A stretch of 64,000 nucleotides of DNA from Rhizobium sp. (GCA_003527225.1 DPXQ01000044.1:93911-157910), one strand, 5' to 3'; positions 1-10,599 are shown, counted from the stretch's first letter. The notes: generated from the sequence alone by a model not told the origin. Numbers and translations: made by a program.

Positions 1-1327
1 CGATCACGCCGATGATCTTGGTGATTTCGGCCGACGACTGCTCGATGCCGCTCATGGCGCCGATCGCCTGGGCGACGACGGCGTCCGACCGCGAGGCCTC
101 GGTGGATACGGAGTTGACCCGCTTGGCCGCTTCTTGCGCGCCGTCTGCGGTCTGCCGGACGGCGACGGTGAGTTCGTCGAGTGCGGCGGACGTTTCCTCG
201 AGGTTCGCCGCCTGGCGCTCGGTGCGCTGGGAGAGCTCGTTGGAGGCGCGGCGGATCTCTTCCTTCGAGCCCGAGATGTCGACGCCCTTGGCATTGACCT
301 TGGCCATGGCGGCCTCGAGATGGGAAAGGGCGTCGTTGAAGTTGTCGCGAAGGGCCGCGTATTTCGGCCCGAGTTCGCCGCAGCGGACCGTCAGGTCGCC
401 GTGAGCGAGTTGTTCGAGGGCTGCACCGATGGTCGCGACGACGCGGGCCTGCTGGGCGGTCTCGGCCTGCTGTGTCTCGACGTTCTGCTGGCGCTCGGCG
501 TCGATCTCGCGGTTTTGCTGCTCCTGCCGCTCGGCCAGTGCGTGACGTTCGCGCACCTTCTCCCGCAGTGCCAGGGTAGCCTTGGCCATCATGCCGACCT
601 CGTTGCCCATGTCGGTATGGGGAATTTCGATTGTGGTGCTTTCGTCGGCGACGGCTCCAAGCGCATCGTGGATCGCCTTCAGCGGTCTCGTGATGCCGCG
701 GATGACAAAGAAAGCGGCGCCGATGCCGAGACCGAAGACCACCAGGCCGATCGCGAGCGCGCCTTGAATGCTCTCCATGATGGTGGCGTTCAGATCGTCA
801 AGATAGGCCCCTGTTCCGACAGTCAGCTCCCATGGGTCGAAAGCCAGAGTGTAAGCGGCCTTGGGCGAGAGCTGGTCTTCGGCCTGGCCGGGTTTGGGCC
901 ATTCATATTCCGTCCAGCCGCCGCCGTTGCGCGCCTTGGCCACCATTTCCGCCAGGAATTTGTTGCCGGACTTGTCGGCGAGGTCGGCGAAGTTTTTACC
1001 GACGCCCTTGTTGTCGGGGTATATCACCCGGTCCACGTCGTAGTCATAGGCGAAATAGTAGCCGTCCGGCACGAACCGCATGTTGGTGATGATATCGTAT
1101 GCCGTGGCCTGGGCCTGCTCGCGGCTCAGTTCGCCCTTCACTTCGAGATCGTGGTAGTGCTTGAGAACGGAAACTGCGGTCTCCGTCTGTGTCCGCAGCA
1201 TCTCGTAGCGCTGCTGATAGATCGCGGAAGCAGATGCCCGGATCTCGAAAAAGGTGGCCACGGAAAATGCCAGCATAAGACCGCCGATGAGTAGCATCAG
1301 CTGTATGGAAATTTTCAAATTTTTCAT
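1..1327 (-). CDS. methyl-accepting chemotaxis protein, 3' end outside window
   Basis: Transmembrane chemoreceptor that senses a periplasmic ligand and controls the CheA kinase. The start is the ATG whose first base is 1327; the frame then runs open to base 1, so about 442 residues are visible and the C-terminus is missing. Residues about 7-30 form a first membrane helix, followed by a periplasmic domain resembling a single Cache (Cache_2) module with the stretch RFVPDGYYFAYDYD near residue 85. A second membrane helix lies near residues 190-212, then a HAMP segment. The cytoplasmic coiled coil contains QRTERQAANLEETSAALDEL, a typical methyl-acceptor helix. At the window edge the frame reads EITKIIGVI, the start of the conserved signalling hairpin. 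The gene stands alone in this window; its ligand cannot be inferred. Confidence 0.93.
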   Translation of the reverse strand, partial: MKNLKISIQLMLLIGGLMLAFSVATFFEIRASASAIYQQRYEMLRTQTETAVSVLKHYHDLEVKGELSREQAQATAYDIITNMRFVPDGYYFAYDYDVDRVIYPDNKGVGKNFADLADKSGNKFLAEMVAKARNGGGWTEYEWPKPGQAEDQLSPKAAYTLAFDPWELTVGTGAYLDDLNATIMESIQGALAIGLVVFGLGIGAAFFVIRGITRPLKAIHDALGAVADESTTIEIPHTDMGNEVGMMAKATLALREKVRERHALAERQEQQNREIDAERQQNVETQQAETAQQARVVATIGAALEQLAHGDLTVRCGELGPKYAALRDNFNDALSHLEAAMAKVNAKGVDISGSKEEIRRASNELSQRTERQAANLEETSAALDELTVAVRQTADGAQEAAKRVNSVSTEASRSDAVVAQAIGAMSGIEQSSAEITKIIGVI

Positions 1328-1637
1328 TTTGCCTTCCGGACTGGGACGGCCGGCTCCGCATCGCCTGAGGATTCGAAGTGCGAGCATGTAACCGGTTGTA
1401 GGTTCAGCGCTTCCTGCGCTTCGAAACATGCTGCATCGCACTTGGATGGAACCATTACGATACAAGAATAAATGAACTCCTAACCATGTCGGTCCCCATG
1501 AGAAGCGCCCGATCCGGGGCGGGACCGCGACGAAAAATGCGCCCAGGCGGGGCCGGGGCGCATTGTCCCGCATCGCTGCGGATGGCCCTTGCAACCTGGA
1601 TCGTGCGGCTGGGCGGGGCAGGGAAGTCGTGGCAGGC
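1328..1637. other. intergenic region, 310 bp
   Basis: No coding frame with recognisable content. It should hold the promoter of the minus-strand chemoreceptor that starts at 1327. Its right half holds the terminator of the upstream minus-strand gene, annotated separately. Confidence 0.6.
1533..1564 (-). terminator. Rho-independent terminator of the small secreted protein gene
   Basis: The arms 1536-1544 and 1556-1564 are a perfect 9-bp inverted repeat (AATGCGCCC / GGGCGCATT) around an 11-base loop. On the minus strand the hairpin is followed by TTTTT (1533-1537, partly within the stem). It lies about 75 bp past the stop codon of the gene ending at 1638. Confidence 0.75.
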
Positions 1638-2132
1638 TCAGTTGAGCCGCAATTCAAATCCGCTGAGGTCCAGGGTTTTGCCGGAGGCGCCCGCGTCGGA
1701 GGACATCGCGGCGGAAGCCGGGGCAACGCCTGCGTTCGTAACAACCGCTGCCGTGGTCGCTTCGAGGTCGATGCCGTCGCTCAAGCCCGGCGTTGCGGAG
1801 GCGGCGGAGGCGGTGACCATCGTGCCATCGGTCGCCCAGCCGTCGGCCTTGCTGACGAAGACCACCGGCGAACCGCCCATCCATGCTTCGGTCCTGAACA
1901 GCTTCTTCTCGCCGTCGAGTTCGATGATTTCGGCCTTTTGTTCGACCGGTCCGAGGGTCGGCACGATGTAGCTCGGCTTTTCCTTCTTGGCCTCAATCGG
2001 GCAGTCGCCGCAGGACATGACGACGATGCTCGGGCTATTCGAGACCGGGACCGAACCGACCACCTCGATGGAGGAGGCCATGGCCGGGCCACCGGCCAGG
2101 ATGACGGCTGTTGTCAGGATAAAACGACGCAT
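1638..2132 (-). CDS. small secreted protein, possibly HPE1-like
   Basis: 164 residues. The first about 19 residues (MRRFILTTAVILAGGPAMA) form a standard Sec signal peptide with an AMA cleavage site, so the mature protein should be periplasmic or secreted. The mature part has a CGDC pair near residue 42, a charged KKEKPSY stretch, then a segment containing GEKKLFRTEAWMGGSPVVFV, and a low-complexity Ala/Ser/Thr-rich C-terminal part. From memory, rhizobial proteins of this shape are catalogued as 'plant virulence effector HPE1-like domain' proteins. I could not test this, and the name does not prove an effector role. The gene is monocistronic, with its own hairpin terminator downstream. The vicinal CxxC could be redox-active or bind a metal. 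Confidence 0.75.
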   Translation of the reverse strand: MRRFILTTAVILAGGPAMASSIEVVGSVPVSNSPSIVVMSCGDCPIEAKKEKPSYIVPTLGPVEQKAEIIELDGEKKLFRTEAWMGGSPVVFVSKADGWATDGTMVTASAASATPGLSDGIDLEATTAAVVTNAGVAPASAAMSSDAGASGKTLDLSGFELRLN

Positions 2133-2249
2133 AACGAGTACTCCCCGAACTGTTGACGAGGAGGCTAGCCGTGTTTTCTTGATATCCGGTCAGGAGGATC
2201 GCTAAAATTTGAGCGAACTGCGTTTTTTTGGGTCACGGAACCCTGAAGG

Positions 2250-3521
2250 TCAGTGTTTCTCGCGCGCGACTGCCCGCCAGCCGATGTCGCGGCGGCAGAA
2301 GCCGTTCTGCCAGACCACGCGGTCCGCAAGATCATAGGCCCTGGCCTGGGCCTCGGCCACCGTCTTGCCGTTGGCCGTGGCGTTCAGCACTCGTCCGCCG
2401 GTTGCCACCAGCTTTCCGTCTTTGATCGCCGTGCCGGCATGAAAGACCTTGGCTCCCTCGGCCTCGTCGGGAAGGGCTTCGATCGCGGTGCCTTTCTCGT
2501 AGGAGCCGGGATAGCCTTTGGAGGCAAGGACGACGGTGAGTGCCGGATCGGCGTTCCAGTCGGCCGAAACCTGGTCGAGGGTGCCGGTGGCTGTCGCGTA
2601 AAGCAGCGGCAGGAGATCGCTTTTCAGCCGCATCATCAAGACCTGGCACTCGGGATCGCCGAAACGCACATTGTATTCGATGAGCTCCGGACCCTTTTCC
2701 GTAATCATCAGCCCGGCGAAGAACACGCCGGAAAATGGTGTGCCCATTTCTGCCATGCCGCGCATGGTCGGTTCGATGATCTCCTTCATCGTGCGTTCCA
2801 CGAGGTCCGGCGTCATCACCGGGGCGGGCGAATAGGCGCCCATGCCACCGGTATTGGGGCCGGTATCGCCGTCGCCGACGCGCTTGTGATCCTGGGCGGT
2901 CGCCAGCGGCAGGAGATTGTTTCCGTCGCAGAGGCAGAAGAAGCTCGCTTCCTCGCCGTCGAGATAGGCCTCCACCACCACTTCCGCCCCGGCGGCACCA
3001 AATGCGCCCTCGAAGCAATCGTCGACGGCGGCAAGCGCTTCGTCCAGCGTCATCGCCACGGTCACGCCCTTGCCGGCGGCAAGCCCGTCCGCCTTGATGA
3101 CGATCGGCGCACCCTGGGCGCGGATATAGGCCTTGGCCTTCGGCGCATTGTTGAAGCGCTGATAGGCGCCGGTCGGAATATTAAACCGGGCGCAGAGATC
3201 CTTGGTGAAGCCTTTCGACCCTTCGAGCTGGGCGGCGGCGGCCGATGGGCCGAACACGGCGATGCCCACCGCGCGTAGCCTGTCGCCAAGGCCCGCGACG
3301 AGCGGCGCCTCGGGGCCGACGACGACGAAGTCGATGCCCTTTTCCTTGCAGAAGGCGATGACGGCGTTGTGGTCGTCCACATCGAGCGGAACTGGGGTGG
3401 CGTGTTCTGCGATCCCGGGATTGCCGGGCGCGGCATAGAACGCGTCCATCAGCGGTGATTGTGCCAGCTTCCATGCGAGCGCATGTTCCCGTCCGCCCGA
3501 ACCGATCAACAGAACCTTCAT
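2250..3521 (-). CDS. purD: phosphoribosylamine--glycine ligase
   Basis: Second step of de novo purine synthesis: ATP-dependent joining of glycine to 5-phosphoribosylamine to give GAR, in the cytoplasm. The 423 residues are the usual length. The N-terminal nucleotide-fold begins [19 protein letters not shown]. The ATP-grasp core starts near residue 100 and contains [13 protein letters not shown] at about 141-153 and the family signature RFGDPECQ at 286-293. The start is the ATG at 3521. It lies 35 bp from the acyltransferase gene on the same strand, but the two have no evident functional link. All expected motifs are intact. Confidence 0.97.
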   Translation of the reverse strand: MKVLLIGSGGREHALAWKLAQSPLMDAFYAAPGNPGIAEHATPVPLDVDDHNAVIAFCKEKGIDFVVVGPEAPLVAGLGDRLRAVGIAVFGPSAAAAQLEGSKGFTKDLCARFNIPTGAYQRFNNAPKAKAYIRAQGAPIVIKADGLAAGKGVTVAMTLDEALAAVDDCFEGAFGAAGAEVVVEAYLDGEEASFFCLCDGNNLLPLATAQDHKRVGDGDTGPNTGGMGAYSPAPVMTPDLVERTMKEIIEPTMRGMAEMGTPFSGVFFAGLMITEKGPELIEYNVRFGDPECQVLMMRLKSDLLPLLYATATGTLDQVSADWNADPALTVVLASKGYPGSYEKGTAIEALPDEAEGAKVFHAGTAIKDGKLVATGGRVLNATANGKTVAEAQARAYDLADRVVWQNGFCRRDIGWRAVAREKH

Positions 3522-3556
3522 CGCTCACTCTCCGCTTGCCGCTAAGCTCAAGGCGG

Positions 3557-4633
3557 TTAAGCGGAGACTGCCGAAAGGTCAAGGGGACCGCGCTGCGCCG
3601 GGGCCGGGACATCGGCTGGCACCGGCTCTGTGTGGCGCGCGCGCCGGCCGTTCCAGGCCGCAAGCAGCCATCGCCGCGTCGGACGTTCGATCCCGTAGTG
3701 GCTGGCTGTGGCGGCGATGAGGCTCGCCGCAATCATCGCACCGGCGGCAAGCCACGGCGAAACCGGGGCGGGCAGCGCTTTTGTGACGAGGAAGGAGACC
3801 GGAACATGGAAGAGATAGAGCGAGAAGCTGATCTTGCCGGCAAACCGCAGCGGCGCGGCCGCCAGGATGGCCTTCGACGGCAGGGCCTCGCAGGCACTCA
3901 GATAGACGATAGTCGCTGCAATTAGTGCGGTCTGGGTGCCCCAGAAGGTCGTGGAGGATGAAAACAGATTGCGGCCGAGAAAGAAAACGGCAAGCAGGCC
4001 GAGGGCGGCAACTCCGGTGATTGCGTTCGAGGGCAGGAAAAGCCCGCTGCGGAACAGTCGTCCGGCAAACGCGCCAAACAGAAAATAGGGGATCTTGGAA
4101 AGGAGCAGGATGCCTGGACCTGGAAAGTCGAGAACCATCCCCAGCGTGAAGGCGGCCAGCAAGGCGACGGCGAGCGTCTGCCGCTGGCCAGGCTTTTCGA
4201 AACACAGCCAGAGCAGCAGGAAAAATAGATAGAACTGGATTTCCGGCGGGATGGACCAGAAAACCCCGCTCGAACCCAGCATCGCGACATGGCGAAGGAT
4301 CTGCACTGCCCCCGTAATCGGCTGGAAATAGTCAAGCCCGGGGACCATCGACAGCAGGATTACGAAGCAGATCGCCACCAGATAGACCGGATAGATGCGT
4401 GTGAACCGGTGGACCAGATAGTCGGAGACGCGCGCGAACGTGAAAGGCTTGTCGCCATAGAGATGCGCCATCAGGAAACCGCTCAGCGCAAAAAACAGCG
4501 CGACGGATTCATCTCCGATGTTGAGCCAGGGGATATCCGTTCCAAGCAACAGTCCGATATGGGACAGAACAACGGCGAAGGCCGCGATGCCCCGAAGGCC
4601 GTCCAGACTTGGAAGATACTGATCCCTGTTCAT
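3557..4633 (-). CDS. acyltransferase 3 family membrane protein
   Basis: Integral membrane acyltransferase of the OafA/NodX/ExoZ type, which transfers acetyl or other acyl groups to envelope sugars or exported polysaccharides. The protein opens with SLDGLRGIAAFAVVLSHIG, which contains the family Arg and the catalytic-type His, and has about ten hydrophobic segments. I chose the ATG at 4633 (358 residues) because CGGAG lies about 7 bases before it. An upstream ATG at 4654 has no visible ribosome binding site. The substrate is unknown: no polysaccharide genes are adjacent, so a surface glycan elsewhere in the genome is likely modified. Confidence 0.88.
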   Translation of the reverse strand: MNRDQYLPSLDGLRGIAAFAVVLSHIGLLLGTDIPWLNIGDESVALFFALSGFLMAHLYGDKPFTFARVSDYLVHRFTRIYPVYLVAICFVILLSMVPGLDYFQPITGAVQILRHVAMLGSSGVFWSIPPEIQFYLFFLLLWLCFEKPGQRQTLAVALLAAFTLGMVLDFPGPGILLLSKIPYFLFGAFAGRLFRSGLFLPSNAITGVAALGLLAVFFLGRNLFSSSTTFWGTQTALIAATIVYLSACEALPSKAILAAAPLRFAGKISFSLYLFHVPVSFLVTKALPAPVSPWLAAGAMIAASLIAATASHYGIERPTRRWLLAAWNGRRARHTEPVPADVPAPAQRGPLDLSAVSA

Positions 4634-4897
4634 CAGAAGGCTCCGAATATCCATGTGAGGTGTCTGAAACTCAGTACGTCAAAATCCCTGTGCAATGAAG
4701 AATGGCGGTGGCCTTTTCGTGGATGTGGTTAACCCGCTTGCCGCCGAAATGCCGCGATCGGCGCCGACACAGGGCATCTAGCGATCGGGGCGGGCTCGCT
4801 CGACAACCGCTTTCCTGTGGAACCCGTAGCGTCCGCGTTGCCTTCCCCACTGCCGCCGCTATGGTCGCGCGCTTGAACGAAAGAACCTGGGTATCAA

Positions 4898-7213
4898 ATG
4901 GCTGACGACATCAAATCCATCGCCGCGATCATCGCCTCCGAGATCAACGCACGTCCCGATCAGGTGGCGTCGGCCGTTGGGTTGCTTGACGAGGGTGCGA
5001 CGGTGCCCTTCATCGCCCGCTACCGCAAGGAAGTGACCGGCGGTCTCGATGACACGCAGCTGCGCAATCTCGCCGAACGCCTGACCTATCTGCGCGAGCT
5101 TGGCGCCCGCCGCAAGGCGATCGTGGAATCGATCACCTCGCAGGGCAAGATGACCGATGAGCTGATGGGGAAGATCTTCAAGGTCGCCACCAAGGCCGAG
5201 CTGGAAGACATCTATCTGCCCTTCAAGCCGAAGCGCCGCACCCGCGCCGAGATCGCCCGTGAGAAAGGCCTTCAACCGCTCGCCGATGCCATCTGGGCCG
5301 ATCGCACTGCCGATCCGGCCAGACTCGCCGAGGCCTATATCACCGCCGATGTGCCGGACGTGAAGACGGCGCTGGAAGGCGCCCGCGACATCGTCGCCGA
5401 GGCGATCTCGGAAAACGCCGACCTGATCGGCCGGCTGCGCAACGACATGAAGGACCGCGCCATCCTCTATTCCAAGGTGGTCGACGGCAAGGAGCAGGCC
5501 GGCGAGAAATTCGCCGACTATTTTGCCCATTCCGAACGCTGGGCAACCGTTCCCGGCCACCGGGCGCTTGCCATGCTGCGCGGCTGGAACGAGGAAATGC
5601 TCACCCTGTCGATCGAGGTCGACAAGGATGACCCGTCGCCGGTCAAGCCGGCGCAGCGCACCATCGCTTTGGCTTACGAGATCGCCGGCAAGGGACCTGC
5701 CGACCAGTGGCTGATGGAGGTCGCCGGCTGGAGCTGGCGCGTAAAACTCTCCGTCTCTCTGTCGCTCGACCTGATGCGCGACCTGCGCGAACGGGCGGAA
5801 GAAGAGGCGATCCACGTCTTCGCCCGCAACCTCAAGGATTTGCTGCTGGCGGCACCCGCCGGCTCGCGTCCGACCATGGGCCTCGATCCGGGCATCCGAA
5901 CCGGCGTAAAGGTTGCCATTGTCGACGGCACCGGCAAGGTGCTGGAGACGACGACCGTCTATCCCTTTCCGCCGAGGAACGACATTCGCGGCAGCCAGGT
6001 CGAACTGGCGGCCCTGATCCGCAAGCACAACATCGAGCTGATCTCCATCGGCAACGGCACCGGCAGCCGCGAGACCGAAAGGCTGGTCGCCGACATGCTG
6101 GCCCAGTTCCCGGCCACGGCGCCGAAGCCGACCAAGGTCATTGTCTCGGAGGCCGGCGCATCGGTCTATTCCGCGTCGGAGCTGGCCGCCAAGGAGTTTC
6201 CGGGCCTCGACGTGTCGCTGCGCGGCGCCGTCTCGATTGCTCGCCGTCTCCAGGATCCTCTGGCCGAACTCGTCAAGATCGAGCCGAAATCGATCGGGGT
6301 TGGCCAGTACCAGCACGATGTCGACCAGGGCAGGCTCGGCCGCTCGCTCGATGCCGTCGTCGAAGACGCGGTGAACGCCGTCGGCGTCGACCTCAACACC
6401 GCATCCGTGCCGCTGCTCGCCCGCGTTTCCGGTCTCGGCGGTTCGATTGCGGAAGCAATCGTCACCCATCGTGACCAGACGGGACCGTTCGAAAGCCGCA
6501 AGGATCTCCTGAAGGTTCCGCGCCTCGGCGCCCGAACCTTCGAACAGTGCGCCGGCTTCCTGCGCATTCCGAACGGCAAGGAGCCGCTCGACGCATCCTC
6601 GGTACACCCCGAAGCTTACGGCGTGGCGAAGAAGATCGTCGCCGCCTGCGGCCGCGACCTGCGGACCCTGATGGGCGACAGCGCCACCCTTAAGGGCCTC
6701 GATCCGAAGAAGTTCATCGACGAGCAGTTCGGCCTGCCGACCGTCAAGGACATCATTGCCGAACTGGAAAAGCCCGGCCGCGACCCGCGCCCGAGCTTCA
6801 AGACCGCGACCTTTGCCGAAGGCGTCGAGGAAATCTCCGACCTGAAGCCCGGCATGCTGCTTGAAGGCACAGTGACAAATGTCGCCGCCTTCGGCGCTTT
6901 CGTGGACATCGGCGTGCATCAGGACGGGCTGGTGCACGTCTCCCAGCTCGCCGACCGTTTCGTCAAGGATCCGCATGAGGTGGTGAAGGCCGGCGACGTG
7001 GTGAAGGTCCGCGTCGTCGAGGTCGACGTCAAGCGCAAGCGCATCGCGCTCACCATGCGCAAGGACGGCGGCGAGGCCCCGCCGCCATCAGCCCGGGACA
7101 ATCGCGGCCCCGGCGCCATGCGCCATGCCAATACCAGGCCGGCCGGTAAGCCGGAAACCCCCGCGATGGGCGGCCTTGGTGCGGCACTTGCTGAAGCGAT
7201 GCGAAAGAAGTAG
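4898..7213 (+). CDS. tex: Tex family RNA-binding transcription accessory protein
   Basis: 771 residues, the usual Tex size. Order of parts: N-terminal helical Tex domain (about 1-320), YqgF/RNase H-like fold (near 330-450, beginning [17 protein letters not shown]), helix-hairpin-helix region (about 490-560, [16 protein letters not shown]), and a C-terminal S1 RNA-binding domain at about 648-718 ([20 protein letters not shown]). A basic, disordered tail follows. Tex is thought to act in the cytoplasm on nucleic acid and RNA polymerase. The start codon is the ATG at 4898. It is monocistronic, with about 240 bp of non-coding DNA before it and 147 bp after it. The RNase H-like fold in this family is generally considered non-catalytic. 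Confidence 0.95.
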   Translation: MADDIKSIAAIIASEINARPDQVASAVGLLDEGATVPFIARYRKEVTGGLDDTQLRNLAERLTYLRELGARRKAIVESITSQGKMTDELMGKIFKVATKAELEDIYLPFKPKRRTRAEIAREKGLQPLADAIWADRTADPARLAEAYITADVPDVKTALEGARDIVAEAISENADLIGRLRNDMKDRAILYSKVVDGKEQAGEKFADYFAHSERWATVPGHRALAMLRGWNEEMLTLSIEVDKDDPSPVKPAQRTIALAYEIAGKGPADQWLMEVAGWSWRVKLSVSLSLDLMRDLRERAEEEAIHVFARNLKDLLLAAPAGSRPTMGLDPGIRTGVKVAIVDGTGKVLETTTVYPFPPRNDIRGSQVELAALIRKHNIELISIGNGTGSRETERLVADMLAQFPATAPKPTKVIVSEAGASVYSASELAAKEFPGLDVSLRGAVSIARRLQDPLAELVKIEPKSIGVGQYQHDVDQGRLGRSLDAVVEDAVNAVGVDLNTASVPLLARVSGLGGSIAEAIVTHRDQTGPFESRKDLLKVPRLGARTFEQCAGFLRIPNGKEPLDASSVHPEAYGVAKKIVAACGRDLRTLMGDSATLKGLDPKKFIDEQFGLPTVKDIIAELEKPGRDPRPSFKTATFAEGVEEISDLKPGMLLEGTVTNVAAFGAFVDIGVHQDGLVHVSQLADRFVKDPHEVVKAGDVVKVRVVEVDVKRKRIALTMRKDGGEAPPPSARDNRGPGAMRHANTRPAGKPETPAMGGLGAALAEAMRKK

Positions 7214-7360
7214 GGCCCGCGGGGAGCTTCCGATCGGTGCCTCCCCAACGCCATGCCTCAATAAATATGAAGCTGCTATAACAATCTCGCGCTTGTGTAT
7301 CCGGGCAATCGCGTTAGATTTTCCGCGTTCATATTGGCTTACGGCAAATTGGGGGCATGA

Positions 7361-8617
7361 ATGACCTCGAGGCTTGAGGACTTACTGAATAGGATTGTCA
7401 GGACCGGAACCCTCAACGTAACGACAGCCGATGGTCGAGGGCACACGTTTGGCGACGGCAGCGGAAAGACAGTCGCGATCCGCTTCACCGACGACAAGGC
7501 CGAGCACGAACTGTTTCTCGACCCGCAGCTGAAGCTCGGCGAGCTCTACATGGACGGCCGCATGGTCGTCGACAAGGGCGACATCTACGACCTGCTCGCG
7601 CTGGTGAAATCCAACACGCTTTCCGAGGACCTGACTTTCGGCATGGTCTGGCGAGGGCTCGTTCGCTATGCGGCAGCCGAGCTGCGCAGCCTCCTGCCGG
7701 TCAACCACAATCGCCAGAATGTCGCCCATCACTACGATCTGAGCGCCAAGATCTTCGATCTCTTCCTCGATCCCGATTGGCAGTATTCCTGCGCCTACTT
7801 CGATCCGCCGGGCATTTCGCTCGACGAGGCGCAGGTAGCCAAGAAGCGCCACATCGCCGCCAAGCTGCTGCTTGAGAAAGGGCAGCGGGTCTTGGAAATC
7901 GGCTCGGGCTGGGGCGGTATGGCCATGTATCTGGCCGAATCCTCCGGCGTCGACGTGAGCGGTATCACGCTCAGCACCGAGCAGCTTCGTGTCTCGCGCG
8001 CCAGGGTGGAAAAACGGGGGCTCCCCTCCCGTGTCCGCTTCGATCTGCAGGACTACCGCACGATGAAGGCCAGACCCTTCGACCGCATCGTTTCCATCGG
8101 CATGTTCGAGCATGTCGGACGCCGCAACTTCACCGGTTTCTTCCGCAAGGTTTCGGAATTGCTGGATGACAACGGCGTCATGCTGCTGCATTCGATCGGG
8201 CAGCCGGCGCCGCCGCTCATCAACAGCCCGTTCATTGAGAAGTACATCTTTCCCGGCGGCTATATTCCCTCCCTTGCCCAGGTTCTTCCTGCAGTCGAGA
8301 AAGCCGGACTGGCTATCCGCGACATCGAGATCCTGCCGCTTCATTACGCGCAGACGCTGCGTCACTGGCGGGAGCGTTTCCTTGCCCGCAAACAGGAGGC
8401 GGTCGCTCTATACGACGAGCGCTTCTTCCGCATGTGGGAGTTTTATCTTGCTGGCTCGGAAATGGCCTTTACCCACCAGAAGTTTTTCATCTTCCAGATG
8501 CAGATCGCAAAAAATCCCTTCGTCATTCCGGACAATCGCAACTACATCGCCGAGAGGGAAAAGGCGCTCGCTCTTTTCGACAAAACCCGGTCTCCGCTCG
8601 AACAGGTGATCTTCTAG
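7361..8617 (+). CDS. cfa: cyclopropane-fatty-acyl-phospholipid synthase
   Basis: 418 residues. The enzyme adds a methylene group from S-adenosylmethionine to the double bond of membrane phospholipid acyl chains and acts at the inner face of the membrane. The N-terminal lipid-binding part ends near residue 110. The central Rossmann domain carries the SAM motif VLEIGSGWGGMAMYLAE near 176-192, and YSCAYFDPP just before it is typical of the family. The C-terminal region YPLHYAQTLRHWRERF-like (here LPLHYAQTLRHWRERF) completes the fold. The start is the ATG at 7361, with GGGG about 9 bases upstream. Rhizobial genomes often carry two cfa paralogues; which one this is cannot be told here. Confidence 0.95.
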   Translation: MTSRLEDLLNRIVRTGTLNVTTADGRGHTFGDGSGKTVAIRFTDDKAEHELFLDPQLKLGELYMDGRMVVDKGDIYDLLALVKSNTLSEDLTFGMVWRGLVRYAAAELRSLLPVNHNRQNVAHHYDLSAKIFDLFLDPDWQYSCAYFDPPGISLDEAQVAKKRHIAAKLLLEKGQRVLEIGSGWGGMAMYLAESSGVDVSGITLSTEQLRVSRARVEKRGLPSRVRFDLQDYRTMKARPFDRIVSIGMFEHVGRRNFTGFFRKVSELLDDNGVMLLHSIGQPAPPLINSPFIEKYIFPGGYIPSLAQVLPAVEKAGLAIRDIEILPLHYAQTLRHWRERFLARKQEAVALYDERFFRMWEFYLAGSEMAFTHQKFFIFQMQIAKNPFVIPDNRNYIAEREKALALFDKTRSPLEQVIF

Positions 8618-8753
8618 AGTATTTTCGGCGTCCGCTGCCGTTCCCGTCTAAGGATGCGACTGGTTAAATATCCGGTAACGGATTCATGCGAATTTGACGC
8701 GTCGCTCCTTCCGCGCCCGCGGAAATCTGTATCTCGTTCCCCGGAGTCTCACC

Positions 8754-9536
8754 ATGCGAATGCCAGCGCGTGTCCTTTTTTCATTGGGCATAATCCTCTC
8801 GGCTCATCAGGCACGTGCCGGTGACTGGACCCTGACGCTTGGCGCGCAGGGGGTGAGCGCCCCCGTCTTCGAGGGCGCAAAAGCGAGGGAATTTCGGTTT
8901 TCCCCGATGATCGCAATTGGACGGCAGGGTAAGGAACAGCGCTTCTCCTCGCGCAACGACAGCCCCTCCATCGCCCTCATCGAGACGGGCGCCGTGCGCG
9001 CCGGTGTGGCTGGCAGGCTGATCAGGGGACGCGATGCCGGTACGTCCAGCGATCTTGCCGGGCTTTCGGATGTCAAGTTCGGGGGCGAACTGGGCGGCTT
9101 CGTCGATGTCTATCCTACCGAGAGCATTCGCGTCCGGGGTGAGGTGCGCCAGGGCATCCGCAGCCATGACGGACTTGTCGCCGATATTGCCGCCGATGGC
9201 TTTGCTGATCTGGCGCCGGATCTGCGCCTTTCCGGGGGCCCGCGCGCACGATATGCGACAAGCGGATATTCGCAGGCCTATTATGGTGTGAATGCGTCGG
9301 AAGCCGCCGCATCAGGCCTGAGCCAATATGATCCGGATGGCGGATGGCAGTCGGTCGGCGTCGGTACCGCGCTGACGTGGAGCGCCACGGACAAGCTCGA
9401 AACCAGCGCATTTGCCGAATACAAGCGTCTCGTCGGGCCCGCCGGGGACAGCAGTCTGGTCCGCGAGCGCGGTTCCGCCAATCAGCTCCTTCTCGGTGTT
9501 TCCGCGACCTACAAGTTCGGCGTCAGCCTCAACTAG
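8754..9536 (+). CDS. MipA/OmpV family outer-membrane protein
   Basis: 260 residues from the ATG at 8754, which has GGAG about 8 bases upstream. A possible TTG at 8694 would place 20 charged residues in front of the signal peptide and was rejected. Residues 1-23 form a Sec signal ending in ARA. The mature protein alternates hydrophobic and polar residues in the manner of a beta-barrel. It begins GDWTLTLGAQGVSAPVFEGA, typical of MipA/OmpV proteins, and ends in YKFGVSLN, consistent with a beta-signal for BamA insertion. Members are outer-membrane scaffold or pore-like proteins. The substrate or partner is unknown. It precedes ubiA on the same strand, with about 110 bp between them. Confidence 0.85.
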   Translation: MRMPARVLFSLGIILSAHQARAGDWTLTLGAQGVSAPVFEGAKAREFRFSPMIAIGRQGKEQRFSSRNDSPSIALIETGAVRAGVAGRLIRGRDAGTSSDLAGLSDVKFGGELGGFVDVYPTESIRVRGEVRQGIRSHDGLVADIAADGFADLAPDLRLSGGPRARYATSGYSQAYYGVNASEAAASGLSQYDPDGGWQSVGVGTALTWSATDKLETSAFAEYKRLVGPAGDSSLVRERGSANQLLLGVSATYKFGVSLN

Positions 9537-9645
9537 TCGTACCGCCGGGAATGCCTGGCCGCTCGCGCCGAAAAGGCGCAGGGAAAGGCTTTTGTCCGGA
9601 TCGGGGCCAGTTCCCTTTGCGGGCGCTTTGTTCTATCTGTTCCTG

Positions 9646-10599
9646 ATGGAAACAATGGCCGATCACACCGGGCGCGTTGCCGACGCGCCCTCCGACAACT
9701 GGGTCTACCGCGTCCTGCCACGCGCCGCCTGGCCTTACGCGCAGCTTGCCCGCTGGGATCGCCCGATCGGTTGGCAACTCCTGATGTGGCCCTGCCTGTG
9801 GTCGTCGGCGCTTGCCGCCAACGCCCTTGCCGCGCAAGACCGCCTTAGCCTTGTGCTTTTTGTCTCCCAGCTTGTGCTGTTCTTCGTCGGCTCCGTCGCC
9901 ATGCGCGGTGCCGGCTGCACCTATAACGATCTGGTCGATCACAAGATTGACATGGAGGTGGCCCGAACCCGCTCGCGTCCGCTGCCGTCCGGTCGGGTCA
10001 CCCGCCTGCAGGCAAATCTCTTCATGGCGGCGCAGGCCCTGACCGGACTTGTGGTGCTCTTGTGTTTCAACGGCTTTACGATCGTTCTCGGCATCCTGTC
10101 CCTTGCGATCGTGGCGATCTATCCCTTCGCCAAACGGTTCACCGACTGGCCGCAGTTCTTTCTCGGGCTTGCCTTCTCCTGGGGCGGGCTCATGGGCTGG
10201 GCCGGTCTTTTCGGCTCCCTTTCGCTTGCCGCGATCCTGCTTTATGCGGCCGCCGTTGCCTGGACCATCGGTTACGACACGATCTATGCCCACCAGGACA
10301 AGGAGGATGACGCGCTGATCGGGGTACGCTCGACCGCGCGCCTTTTCGGCGACCGCACCCGCCAATGGCTGGTCGGTTTCTACGGCCTGACCCTGATTCT
10401 GCTCTTGAGCGCATTCCTGCTCGCGGGCGCAGGCGTTTTTGCCTTCATGGGGCTCTTCGTGGCGGCCGGCATGTTCGCCTACCAGATCGCCGTTCTCGAC
10501 ATCGACAATCCGACCCAATGCCTGGCGCTCTTCAAGTTCAATAGCCGCGTCGGCGCCATCATCTTCGCGGGCCTCGTTCTGGCGCTGCCCTTCGCCTGA
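9646..10599 (+). CDS. ubiA: 4-hydroxybenzoate polyprenyltransferase
   Basis: Membrane prenyltransferase of ubiquinone biosynthesis; it attaches the polyprenyl tail to 4-hydroxybenzoate. The core starts RWDRPIGWQLLMWPCLWS near residue 40. The first Asp-rich motif is seen as NDLVDHKID and the second as YDTIYAHQDKEDD, both needed for Mg-diphosphate binding. About eight hydrophobic helices follow the expected pattern. Two in-frame ATGs are possible, at 9646 (317 residues) and 9655 (314 residues). The open frame also continues upstream into the MipA gene without a plausible start. The second ATG has GGA 5 bases upstream, so either may be used. Confidence 0.95.
   Translation: METMADHTGRVADAPSDNWVYRVLPRAAWPYAQLARWDRPIGWQLLMWPCLWSSALAANALAAQDRLSLVLFVSQLVLFFVGSVAMRGAGCTYNDLVDHKIDMEVARTRSRPLPSGRVTRLQANLFMAAQALTGLVVLLCFNGFTIVLGILSLAIVAIYPFAKRFTDWPQFFLGLAFSWGGLMGWAGLFGSLSLAAILLYAAAVAWTIGYDTIYAHQDKEDDALIGVRSTARLFGDRTRQWLVGFYGLTLILLLSAFLLAGAGVFAFMGLFVAAGMFAYQIAVLDIDNPTQCLALFKFNSRVGAIIFAGLVLALPFA

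Noticed and set aside
4859..6976. 705-codon open frame antisense to tex
   Set aside because: Shadow of a GC-rich gene; no ribosome binding site and no recognisable family, while tex on the other strand is complete.
7214..7260. Terminator after tex (GGGGAG ... CTCCCC)
   Set aside because: Six-base arms with a long loop and no following T run; too weak to annotate.
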